A DNA stretch of 7,706 nt from Bacillota bacterium (lineage in GTDB: Bacteria > Bacillota > Clostridia > Tissierellales > Sedimentibacteraceae), in contig JARBUP010000131.1 of the NCBI GenBank assembly GCA_029239575.1, forward strand, positions 1 to 7,706, in the 5' to 3' direction. Positions 1-6,038 of this stretch are shown piece by piece. Position 1 is the first letter of the stretch. Every line of letters starts with the position of its first letter. The position numbers and the translations under genes are program-made. The notes beneath the pieces were generated by a model. It searched no databases, was not told the DNA's origin, and saw only the letters and a list, made by a program, of their open reading frames with translations.

Positions 1-1
1 A

Positions 2-130
2 TTTTACCATTATGGACAATTAGCAGAATCAAATGTAGATTTTGTAGAGAGGGTTAAAAGATTAGCACACGAGATGAACAAAACAATTGCCACACCTGAT
101 GAGGCAAGGGAGATATTGGCATTAAAGTAA
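2..130 (+). CDS. Beta-keto acid cleavage enzyme (BKACE/Kce family), C-terminal end only
   Basis: This is the 3' end of a gene that enters from the left edge; 42 codons and a TAA stop are visible. The residues read FYHYGQLAESNVDFVERVKR and then continue to an end in ATPDEAREILALK. A GQLA-xSN-x-VE-VKRLA helix followed by ATPxEAREILxLK is how DUF849/BKACE proteins, such as 3-keto-5-aminohexanoate cleavage enzyme, characteristically end. The family uses zinc to cleave a beta-keto acid with acetyl-CoA, giving acetoacetate and a new acyl-CoA. The substrate cannot be told from this fragment because the specificity residues lie upstream. It sits beside a hydrolase and a beta-hydroxy acid dehydrogenase, which could feed it. 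It could be the lysine enzyme Kce, but no lysine-pathway partner is visible here. The family call rests on C-terminal resemblance alone. Confidence 0.7.
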   Translation, partial: FYHYGQLAESNVDFVERVKRLAHEMNKTIATPDEAREILALK

Positions 131-209
131 TTATAAAAACTTTGAATATATTTTAATTCAAAGTATATAAGGTAAAAACTAATGGCAAAAAACTAAAAGG
201 GCATTAATA

Positions 210-250
210 AAAAACCCGATAAAAAGATAAAATCTTATTATCGGGTTTTT
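210..250. terminator. Strong bidirectional intrinsic terminator
   Basis: The arms AAAAACCCGATAA (210-222) and TTATCGGGTTTTT (238-250) are a perfect 13-bp inverted repeat. After one A/A mismatch the stem continues with AAGAT (224-228) pairing ATCTT (232-236) around an AAA loop. A-rich and T-rich flanks provide a U tract on either strand. The hairpin therefore ends both the plus-strand BKACE gene and the minus-strand activator gene that stops at 343. Confidence 0.9.
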
Positions 251-342
251 ATCATAGAATAAATTTTAAAGCCCAAAGATACAATTTATTTAAATTTTGA
301 ATTATGTCGGCAGTAATTTATATAAAATAATATCTTAATTAA

Positions 343-1878
343 CTAATTCTTTTGTTGCTTAGTTTTTTTTATTGCCAAATAATCTATATTATACAGCTTA
401 ATTTTACGTGAAACAGTTGAGGCGTTGATATTTAGAAGAACACCCGCTTCTCTTAGGTTTTTAGTTGTTCTTAATACATCTTCAATCATTTCTTTTTCAT
501 GATACTCTATGGTATTGCTTAAATTAGAAGAGTATGGCATTGGATTTTCAACCGTAGTGGATAATAATCCTTTAATCATATCATCCTCAACCTCTCCTGT
601 ACCGGAACTACAGATTGTTAAATATTCTATTACGTTTTCTAATTCGCGGATGTTGCCTGGCCAACTATATAATTCTAACAAGTTAAGTTGATTCTTTGTT
701 AAAGAAATATATCTTCCATGTTTCTTTGAGTATTGTGAAATAAAGTGTACGCAAAGTTGCTGTATATCAGAAATACGATCTCGCAGAGATGGAATTTGAA
801 TAGGGATAACACTCAATCTATAATATAAATCACTTCTAAATTCACCGCATAAAATTTTTTGTTTTAAATTACTATTGGTTAAGGCAATAAATCTAATATC
901 TAACGAAATGGTTTTTGTACCACCAATTTTGGTTATTTCTTTATTTTGAATTGCACGGAGTAATTTTACTTGTAAATCCATTGACATATCTCCAATTTCA
1001 TCCAATAGCAAAGTACCATTATTGGCCATTTCAAATAAACCTTGTTTTCCAGTTATATTTGCACCGGAAAAAGCTCCTTTTTCATAGCCAAATAGTTCTG
1101 ACTCAAGTAAATTTGAAGGAATTGAGGCACAGTTAACTTTAATATAAGGCTTTCCGTTTCTGCAACTTTTTTTATATATTTCATCAGCAACTATTTCTTT
1201 TCCTACACCTGATTCGCCAGTTATTAATACAGTAGCATCCGTGTCAGCAACACGTTCAATAATTGACCAGACTTTTTTTAATGCTTGAGAAGATCCTATT
1301 AAATGGGAAGGCTCTTCATTTGCTAAATTATCTATAATTCTAATAGTGGATGGTGTATGAATTTTATTTATTTCACTAAGAAAGCTTTCATAATCTTCTT
1401 GAAGTGCACTTAGTGAAAGTATTGACCGACTGCTTACAACAACTTGCCTCAATTTGTTTTCTTTATCAAAAATAGGAACACCAACTGCATATCCGATAAG
1501 CGGAGGAGTAGAACGAAATGTAGTAGAGAGTCTAAAGGCTTTTTTCTTGTGTTTAATTACATCTAGGCTTGCGCCGCCAGTAAAAACTTTATTAGCAACT
1601 AAGTCAGAGACATATTTGTTTAATACTTCATAAGTTTGTACGCCTGTGTTTTTTTCATAAGCTGGATTAACATATAGTACTAAACCTTCATTATTTGTTA
1701 TAAAAATACTATCATCTAAACTATCAACTACTTCTTTAAAATCAATATCTTTATCTAAAAAAGCACCTAAGTCGTCAAAAATTTCCCTTACTGAAGCTTT
1801 TGAAGCGCAGTCCTGCAGTTGCTCTTCTAAAATCTTTAATTTTTCTCTTACCTTACAGATTGCTAACACTTGATCCAT
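343..1878 (-). CDS. Sigma-54-dependent transcriptional activator with PAS sensor domain
   Basis: This 511-residue enhancer-binding protein activates RNA polymerase carrying sigma-54. A charged, coiled-coil-like helix (about 5-30) precedes a PAS-like domain (about 50-150), the likely site of signal sensing. The AAA+ domain (about 190-420) has Walker A GESGVGKE (221-228), the sigma-54 contact loop GAFSGA (268-273, Ser for the usual Thr), Walker B GTLLLDE (288-294), the arginine-finger region FRSDLYYRL (347-355) and sensor II WPGNIREL (406-413). A Fis-type helix-turn-helix lies near 475-497 (LREAGVLLNINASTVSRKI). There is no receiver domain, so it is a one-component regulator. The ATG has GGAGG at 1889-1893, 10 nt upstream. 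It is divergent from an operon with a -24/-12 promoter and upstream half-sites, its most likely target. The effector is unknown; it may be a pathway substrate or acyl-CoA. Confidence 0.95.
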   Translation of the reverse strand: MDQVLAICKVREKLKILEEQLQDCASKASVREIFDDLGAFLDKDIDFKEVVDSLDDSIFITNNEGLVLYVNPAYEKNTGVQTYEVLNKYVSDLVANKVFTGGASLDVIKHKKKAFRLSTTFRSTPPLIGYAVGVPIFDKENKLRQVVVSSRSILSLSALQEDYESFLSEINKIHTPSTIRIIDNLANEEPSHLIGSSQALKKVWSIIERVADTDATVLITGESGVGKEIVADEIYKKSCRNGKPYIKVNCASIPSNLLESELFGYEKGAFSGANITGKQGLFEMANNGTLLLDEIGDMSMDLQVKLLRAIQNKEITKIGGTKTISLDIRFIALTNSNLKQKILCGEFRSDLYYRLSVIPIQIPSLRDRISDIQQLCVHFISQYSKKHGRYISLTKNQLNLLELYSWPGNIRELENVIEYLTICSSGTGEVEDDMIKGLLSTTVENPMPYSSNLSNTIEYHEKEMIEDVLRTTKNLREAGVLLNINASTVSRKIKLYNIDYLAIKKTKQQKN

Positions 1879-1923
1879 TAATAAGTTACCTCCGTATGAA
1901 GTTATTACATTTCAGTATATCAA

Positions 1924-1953
1924 ATTGTAGAGTAAATATCAAGTTTGTTGCAA
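1924..1953 (-). promoter_or_regulatory. Possible vegetative promoter of the activator gene
   Basis: On the minus strand a -35-like TTGCAA (1948-1953, 4 of 6 to consensus) is followed after 18 bp by a -10-like TACAAT (1924-1929, 5 of 6). It would give a leader of about 39 nt. The -35 falls inside the palindromic half-site pair at 1945-1964, so the activator could repress its own gene when bound. The -35 match is modest. Confidence 0.35.
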
Positions 1954-1996
1954 TAATGCAATAATTTCCGCTGATGCAACAAATTATATGCAACAA
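1945..1996. promoter_or_regulatory. Upstream activator site cluster (TGCAACAA half-sites)
   Basis: Four related half-sites are present: TTGTTGCA (1945-1952), TGCAATAA (1957-1964), TGCAACAA (1975-1982) and TGCAACAA (1989-1996). The first two form an 8-4-8 palindrome with 7 of 8 pairs. The first and third form a perfect 9-bp inverted repeat (1944-1952 with 1975-1983). The cluster lies at about -112 to -61 from the predicted sigma-54 start, the usual place for an enhancer-binding-protein site. Binding by the divergent regulator is inferred. Confidence 0.65.
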
Positions 1997-2030
1997 TATA
2001 ATAATTTCCTGAAATATAGCCATTTAAATT

Positions 2031-2046
2031 TGGCATGGTATTTGCT
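2031..2046 (+). promoter_or_regulatory. Sigma-54 (-24/-12) promoter of the hydrolase-dehydrogenase operon
   Basis: TGGCAT (2031-2036), five bases, then TTGCT (2042-2046) matches the TGGCAC-N5-TTGCW consensus with one change, with the invariant GG and GC at the correct spacing. The predicted start is near 2057, leaving a leader of about 60 nt before the ATG at 2118. The activator gene is immediately divergent, which strongly supports a real sigma-54 promoter. Confidence 0.88.
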
Positions 2047-2117
2047 ATATATATTTACAAACAATACTACATTACAATAGATATTGATTTATAATTTATT
2101 ATCAAAGGAGAAATAAA

Positions 2118-2921
2118 ATGGGCAAAACAAAATTAGTTGACTTATCACATCCGTTCGGTCAAGGAAATCCAATATGGCCTTCAGGTGGAGATTTTCATAT
2201 TGACAGAATTAATCATATGCCAATGCATTACAGATTACTTCAGACATTTAATAACTTTCACATGCATAACAGTACTCATGCTGATTCACCGGCACACGTA
2301 ATTCCTGAAACAGCATACACTCACGAAGTTCCATTAGAGAAATATTATGGAGAAGCAGTAGTTGTGAGTATACCTAAAGGTAAGTGGGAACTAATCACTC
2401 CTGAGGAATTGGAAGCAGCACAGCCTGAAATCAGAGAAGGTGATATTGTTATTATTAACACAGGTTCTCACAAGAGATGGGGAGAAAATGATGATTACTT
2501 TATGTACAGTCCAGGATTAAGCATTGCTGCAGCACAGTGGTTGGTTAATAAAAAGGTAAAGGCACTTGGTATAGACTGTCAAGCTCTTGATCATCCGTGC
2601 TACACATATATGATTGATCATGGTCCAGGTCCTTTTGTTCCAAGATTGGTAAAAGAATATACTGAAATGTTTGGACATCCTCCTATCGAAGATTTTCCTG
2701 AATGGGAACCAGTACATACCATTCTTTTAGGTAATGATGTAATGGGATTTGAAAATGTAGGTGGAGATATAGAAAAGGTAACAGGAAAGAGATGTACAAT
2801 AGCTGCATTTCCACTAAGATGGTGGAAGGGCGATGGTTCAATAGTTAGAATGGTTGCATTTATAGATGAAGATGATATGAACGAGATTCCTGACAGAGTG
2901 TATAAGTGGGGCGTTTATTAA
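2118..2921 (+). CDS. Cyclase-family metal-dependent hydrolase (kynurenine formamidase-like)
   Basis: This 267-residue protein belongs to the cyclase/kynurenine formamidase superfamily (PF04199), cytosolic hydrolases that cleave amide or cyclic amide/ester bonds using divalent metal. The signature HxGTHxDxPxH appears as H50-N-S-T-H54-A-D56-S-P-A-H60, with Ser in place of Gly. The family opening DLSHP is at 8-12. The tail carries the usual substrate-pocket strand, here FPLRWWKGDGSIVRMVAFI (231-249). It is longer than KynB (about 210 residues), having an insert around DHPCYTYMIDHGPGP (158-172). AGGAG ends 7 nt before the ATG. It is first in a sigma-54-controlled operon and the dehydrogenase start follows 2 nt after its stop. 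No tryptophan-pathway gene is present, so kynurenine is unlikely; a ring-opening or amide-cleaving step of a catabolic route is inferred. Confidence 0.88.
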   Translation: MGKTKLVDLSHPFGQGNPIWPSGGDFHIDRINHMPMHYRLLQTFNNFHMHNSTHADSPAHVIPETAYTHEVPLEKYYGEAVVVSIPKGKWELITPEELEAAQPEIREGDIVIINTGSHKRWGENDDYFMYSPGLSIAAAQWLVNKKVKALGIDCQALDHPCYTYMIDHGPGPFVPRLVKEYTEMFGHPPIEDFPEWEPVHTILLGNDVMGFENVGGDIEKVTGKRCTIAAFPLRWWKGDGSIVRMVAFIDEDDMNEIPDRVYKWGVY

Positions 2922-2923
2922 TC

Positions 2924-3868
2924 ATGAATGAATGCAATAATATTTCTGTACTTGGTGCAGGAAAGATGGGGCTTGGTATCGCACAACTTTTTGCAACCAA
3001 AGGATATCAAGTAAAGGTAATATATGTTTTTGATGACAAAAAACGTGGAAATGCCCTTGAAGTTTTAACAACTAATTTGGAAGTTTTATCTGAAAACCAA
3101 GTAATAAGTAAAGACGAAATATCAATAATATTAGATAGAATAAGTTTTACAGAAAGTTTAGAAGAAGCAGCGGACTTTGCAGACATCATATTTGAATGCA
3201 TTGTTGAAGATTTGGACGTAAAACAAAATTATTTTGAGAAACTTGATAAGATTTGCAAACCAAGTGTAATTTTGGCTTCAAATACATCAGCTATTAGTAT
3301 TACGCAAATTGCTGAAAAGGCTATACATAAAGAAAGAATAGTTGGAACTCACTATTGGAATCCAGCATATTTAGTTCCATTAGTTGAAGTCATAAAGACT
3401 GAATTTGTTTCAGACGAAACAGTGATGAAGACTTTTAAATTACTTGAAAAGGCAGGTAAGAAGCCTGTACTGGTAAAGAAGGATGTTCCAGGATTCCTTG
3501 CTAATAGAATGCAGCATTCATTGTTTAGAGAAGCTTTGTCTATTGTAGAAAATGGTATTGCTGATCCCAAAGATGTAGATGATGCAATAAAATACGGATT
3601 TGGAATGAGACTTGCTATCTCAGCGCCGATGGAGGTGATGGATATGGGTGGATTAGATTTAACTTATTCCATTCATAGTTATTTATTTCCACACTTAGAT
3701 GATTCGCATAAACCTTTAGCTATATTGAGTGAGAAAATTGCTGAGGGAAAGCTTGGTTTTAAAACTAAAAGTGGATTGCAGGATTGGACTGATGATGAAA
3801 TTTTATTAAGGCAAAAAAACTTAAATGAGGGGTTAATTAAGGTTGCAAAAGCCTTAGATAGACTCTAA
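2924..3868 (+). CDS. 3-hydroxyacyl-CoA dehydrogenase-family beta-hydroxy acid dehydrogenase
   Basis: This 314-residue protein has the full NAD-binding and C-terminal domains of the family and probably oxidises a beta-hydroxy acid, or its CoA ester, to the beta-keto form. The Rossmann loop is GAGKMGLG (11-18). The SNTSAI segment (119-124) leads to catalytic His143 in GTHYWNPAYL (141-150). Glu155 in PLVEVI lies 12 residues on, the spacing of the His-Glu dyad, and Asn194 is in FLANR. The YLxPLVEV form, rather than the VPVMKLVEV of beta-oxidation enzymes, recalls L-carnitine dehydrogenase and lambda-crystallin/L-gulonate dehydrogenase, which act on free acids. The second Rossmann strand reads KVIYVFDDKKRG, slightly longer than usual. 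I chose ATG 2924, 2 nt after the hydrolase stop; an in-frame GTG at 2906 would add six residues but has no good ribosome site and the fold starts just after 2924. Translation is probably coupled. Confidence 0.85.
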   Translation: MNECNNISVLGAGKMGLGIAQLFATKGYQVKVIYVFDDKKRGNALEVLTTNLEVLSENQVISKDEISIILDRISFTESLEEAADFADIIFECIVEDLDVKQNYFEKLDKICKPSVILASNTSAISITQIAEKAIHKERIVGTHYWNPAYLVPLVEVIKTEFVSDETVMKTFKLLEKAGKKPVLVKKDVPGFLANRMQHSLFREALSIVENGIADPKDVDDAIKYGFGMRLAISAPMEVMDMGGLDLTYSIHSYLFPHLDDSHKPLAILSEKIAEGKLGFKTKSGLQDWTDDEILLRQKNLNEGLIKVAKALDRL

Positions 3869-3882
3869 AATATTAGATTAAA

Positions 3883-3913
3883 GCAAGGCAAATTTTAGTC
3901 GAATTTGCCTTGC
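3883..3913 (+). terminator. 12-bp hairpin after the dehydrogenase gene
   Basis: GCAAGGCAAATT (3883-3894) and AATTTGCCTTGC (3902-3913) are perfect inverted repeats around a 7-nt loop, 14 nt past the dehydrogenase stop. No T tract follows on the plus strand (ATATTGCTAA), so it is not a classic intrinsic terminator. It may weaken read-through or protect the upstream mRNA end. Confidence 0.5.
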
Positions 3914-3948
3914 ATATTGCTAATTTGTGAAGTAGGAGGATGCGGGAT

Positions 3949-4227
3949 ATGAATACATGTGCTACCTCAAATGCATATACTAGAATGGTAGCTTTATATG
4001 AATCTATAGAAGAATTACATTTACTATTTAATGATGAATTTATGAGAACATACACTAAATTTGAAACATTTGAAGAATTTACCTTCTCAGGAGCAGTTTT
4101 TGTGAATTGGAAAGCAGATTTTATAGTTGAGGACAGAAAGGCTTTTGATTGTTGTGTTAAAGGGAAAACAGTCTTTCAGACTTGGGAGGAAATGTACACT
4201 AAAGCGTATGAATTAAAAATTGAATAA
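3949..4227 (+). CDS. Small aromatic-rich protein of unknown function
   Basis: I do not recognise this 92-residue protein. It is soluble-looking and acidic, with no signal peptide or membrane segment. It is rich in Phe, Tyr and Trp, for example FETFEEFTFSGAVFVNW (38-54), and ends in a helical WEEMYTKAYELK stretch (79-90). Cysteines lie at 4, 68 and 69 (FDCCVKGK), too few for an obvious metal-binding pattern. The start is ATG 3949: AGGAGG at 3934-3939 is 9 nt upstream of it but directly abuts the earlier in-frame ATG at 3940, which could not use it. It is co-directional with the dehydrogenase operon 80 bp upstream, with a hairpin between and no clear promoter, so co-transcription by read-through is possible. 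The excellent ribosome site and unbroken frame argue that it is a real gene. Confidence 0.7.
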   Translation: MNTCATSNAYTRMVALYESIEELHLLFNDEFMRTYTKFETFEEFTFSGAVFVNWKADFIVEDRKAFDCCVKGKTVFQTWEEMYTKAYELKIE

Positions 4228-4347
4228 TATTTAAAAATTATATATATGTAAGAAGATGGGGTCCTCTTAGCCTAAGAAACAGATTTGAACATTATGGAAA
4301 TGTAGAAATCTTAAGTTATGAAGGAAAGATATTGATCGGAGGTCTAT
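4224..4347 (+). other. Intergenic stretch with a start-less open frame
   Basis: Between the 92-residue gene and the DUF3842 gene one frame stays open from 4224 to about 4427 without any ATG. From about 4260 it reads GPLSLRNRFEHYGNVEILSY and then EGKILIGGL, before entering the next gene out of frame. The composition looks protein-like, but there is no start codon or ribosome site. It could be a decayed 3' piece of a lost small gene or chance. No convincing promoter or RNA gene was seen here. Confidence 0.25.
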
Positions 4348-4770
4348 ATGAAAATTGTTGTAATAGATGGAAAAGGTGGAGGAATAGGATGCCAAGTTAT
4401 AGAAAAGTTAAAACTTTTAAAAAATAAAGACATTGAAATAATTGCTTTGGGAACAAATTCACAAGCTACATCAAGCATGTTGAAAAGCGGTGCAGATAAT
4501 GGTGCAACAGGTGAAAATGCAATAATTTTTATGAGTCATAAAGCTGATTTAATAATTGGACCTTTAGCAATAATAGCTGCTAATTCTATGATGGGAGAAA
4601 TAACCCCAAAAATGGCTGAAGCTATTACAAGCAGTGATGCAAAAAAAATTATTCTGCCTGTAAACAAGTGCAATATAGATATTATTGGTCTAAATTCAAA
4701 CAATTTAAAAAATATTTTTAATGAACTCTCTGATATAGTTAAAAATATAATTGAAAAATACAGCATTTAA
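4348..4770 (+). CDS. DUF3842 family protein
   Basis: This 140-residue protein matches the DUF3842 family (PF12953), a small conserved family of Clostridia and relatives with no assigned biochemical role. The features I associate with it are all present. There is a glycine-rich N-terminus VIDGKGGGIG (5-14) that looks like a nucleotide or dinucleotide loop. It is followed by ALGTNSQATSSMLKSGAD (33-50), GATGENAI (52-59), a hydrophobic DLIIGPLAIIAANSMMGEIT stretch (67-86) and SSDAKKIILPVNKCN (95-109). Length is normal for the family. GGAGGT at 4338-4343 lies 4 nt before the ATG. It faces the ABC lipoprotein gene tail to tail. Co-transcription with the 92-residue gene is possible but unproven. Confidence 0.85.
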   Translation: MKIVVIDGKGGGIGCQVIEKLKLLKNKDIEIIALGTNSQATSSMLKSGADNGATGENAIIFMSHKADLIIGPLAIIAANSMMGEITPKMAEAITSSDAKKIILPVNKCNIDIIGLNSNNLKNIFNELSDIVKNIIEKYSI

Positions 4771-4911
4771 AAAATTCATCAAGTAGATATATTAATATAA
4801 TTTGAAAAATTAATAAGCAGTATAGTAACTTATAGTTTTAATAAATGTAAGTGGTTGGTAATATATTTATATTACACAATGAACAAATATAAAACTAAAA
4901 TATAGATTGTT

Positions 4912-4945
4912 GTCAAAAGAAAAAAGCCTTTAAAATCAAGGCTTT
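4912..4945 (-). terminator. Intrinsic terminator of the ABC lipoprotein gene
   Basis: Read on the minus strand, AAAGCCTT (4945-4938) and AAGGCTTT (4930-4923) form a perfect 8-bp stem around a 7-nt loop, followed by a T-rich run (TTTCTTTT). The stem overlaps the TGA stop codon (4936-4938). On the plus strand the following T run is only three bases, so it mainly serves the minus-strand gene. Confidence 0.85.
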
Positions 4946-5925
4946 ATAGTGTAATAGAAGTTGTTATCAGGCATTTTTCCACCTATAGAAGCAGGGTTTG
5001 AATCAAATAATATTTGATAAAATGCATTAATACTTTCTTTGTTGTCAACTGCATTTTTATAAGTAATTCCGCAATAAGGGATTGCTTTTTCAATTAATGC
5101 TGCATTTGGCATTATTTCATTTTTCTCAACTAATATAGATGCTTCGGCTGCATTTTCATTTACATATGTTACAGATTCTTCATACTGTTTTAAAAATTCT
5201 TGAACAAATTGCTTATTGTTTTCTGCAAATTGCTTGTTTACAACAATACATCCTGTAAATAATTCGCTTTTTCCTTGGGTTGCTTCTTTCCATGATTCAT
5301 TTAAATCAATCAACATTTTTGCATTTTGATTTTTCATAGAAGTTTGTGTAACAAATGGTTGAGGAAGTAATGCAACTTTTGAATCCCCTGCTATAACTTT
5401 TTGTGCTAATGTAGCATGGTCTAATTCATATTCTAAATTAACTTTTCCTTCAAGATTATTTTGTTTCAATATATAATTCATTGCATAGTCTGGAGTTGAA
5501 CCTTTAGCACTCATTCCAAGTGTTTTTCCTTGTAAGTCAGATATGTTTGATATTTCTTCAGTTCCAACTATGTATAAATTTCCAACAGTATTTACTGCCA
5601 TTATTTGTACTTTGCCACCTGTTTTATTATATAAAACAGAAGCAAGATTTATTGGTACAGAAGAAATTTGAATTTCACCGTTTATTATTTTTCCTGTCAA
5701 AGCATCGGGAGCACTTTCAGCAACATATGAAACATTGTATTCATCTGAATTCAATGCTTTTTCATCTATCATTTTAATCATACCTATTGAAGTAGGTCCT
5801 TTTAATCCTGCAATGGTTACATTTACTTTTTCTTTAGGTACTTCAGTTTGAGTTTCTTTCGAACTGCAACCTGCAAATAAGCTTAATACAATTATTAAAA
5901 CTAACAATAAACTTAATTTTTTCAT
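4936..5925 (-). CDS. ABC transporter substrate-binding lipoprotein (NitT/SsuA/NMT1-like)
   Basis: This 329-residue extracytoplasmic solute-binding protein should be anchored to the outer face of the membrane. A signal peptide (MKK then a hydrophobic run, 4-17) ends in a lipobox FAGC with the lipidated Cys20, followed by a polar SSKETQTE linker. The mature part has the type II periplasmic-binding fold order: GLKGPTSIGM (40-49) at the ligand cleft, VPINLASVLYNKTGG around 90-105, ISDLQGKTLGMSAKGSTPDYAM and LLPQPFV. It closes with SIGGKMPDNNFYY (313-325), an ending I associate with a clostridial subgroup. Relatives bind nitrate, sulfonates, taurine or pyrimidine precursors; the ligand here is unknown. 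GGAGG at 5932-5936 lies 6 nt before the ATG. No permease or ATPase gene is adjacent: downstream is the convergent DUF3842 gene and upstream an Xre gene, so it is an orphan within this window. Confidence 0.88.
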   Translation of the reverse strand: MKKLSLLLVLIIVLSLFAGCSSKETQTEVPKEKVNVTIAGLKGPTSIGMIKMIDEKALNSDEYNVSYVAESAPDALTGKIINGEIQISSVPINLASVLYNKTGGKVQIMAVNTVGNLYIVGTEEISNISDLQGKTLGMSAKGSTPDYAMNYILKQNNLEGKVNLEYELDHATLAQKVIAGDSKVALLPQPFVTQTSMKNQNAKMLIDLNESWKEATQGKSELFTGCIVVNKQFAENNKQFVQEFLKQYEESVTYVNENAAEASILVEKNEIMPNAALIEKAIPYCGITYKNAVDNKESINAFYQILFDSNPASIGGKMPDNNFYYTIKP

Positions 5926-5967
5926 TTCTTTCCTCCACTTTTACTTATATAATGCTTGATTTATAGC

Positions 5968-6014
5968 AAAAAAAATCCTCGTAATTAAACAAGGAAATTT
6001 AATGTAATCCTTGC
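5968..6014 (-). promoter_or_regulatory. Candidate attenuator leader of the ABC lipoprotein gene
   Basis: On the minus strand three 6-nt segments occur in order: CAAGGA (6013-6008), TCCTTG (5995-5990) and CGAGGA (5981-5976), followed by eight T (5975-5968). Segments 2 and 3 pair (with one G-U, plus one extra U-A) to make an intrinsic terminator. Segments 1 and 2 pair perfectly and extend by two more pairs, and would block it. This is the layout of an attenuator or riboswitch expression platform; no known aptamer class was recognised. It could instead simply be the 3' terminator of the Xre gene. Confidence 0.45.
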
Positions 6015-6038
6015 TATTTTTCAGCGTTATTTGTCATT

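Noticed and set aside
1..130. A lysine-fermentation (kam/kdd/kce/kal) cluster
   Set aside because: Only a BKACE-like tail is seen; no other lysine-pathway gene is visible and the neighbouring hydrolase is not part of that route, so naming it kce would go too far.
1945..1996. Repeated TGCAACA units as a CRISPR-like or tandem repeat array
   Set aside because: The units are 8 bp, mixed in orientation and sit upstream of a -24/-12 promoter; half-sites of an activator explain them better.
2906..2923. Longer dehydrogenase with a GTG start inside the hydrolase gene
   Set aside because: No ribosome site is suitably placed, and the Rossmann strand begins just after ATG 2924, which is only 2 nt past the hydrolase stop.
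3940..3948. Earlier ATG for the 92-residue protein
   Set aside because: The AGGAGG directly abuts this ATG, so it cannot serve it; spacing is right for ATG 3949.
4858..4875. AT-only-core palindrome in the convergent intergenic region as an operator
   Set aside because: An 8-bp stem of nearly pure A and T between two gene ends is expected by chance in this composition, and no promoter is near.
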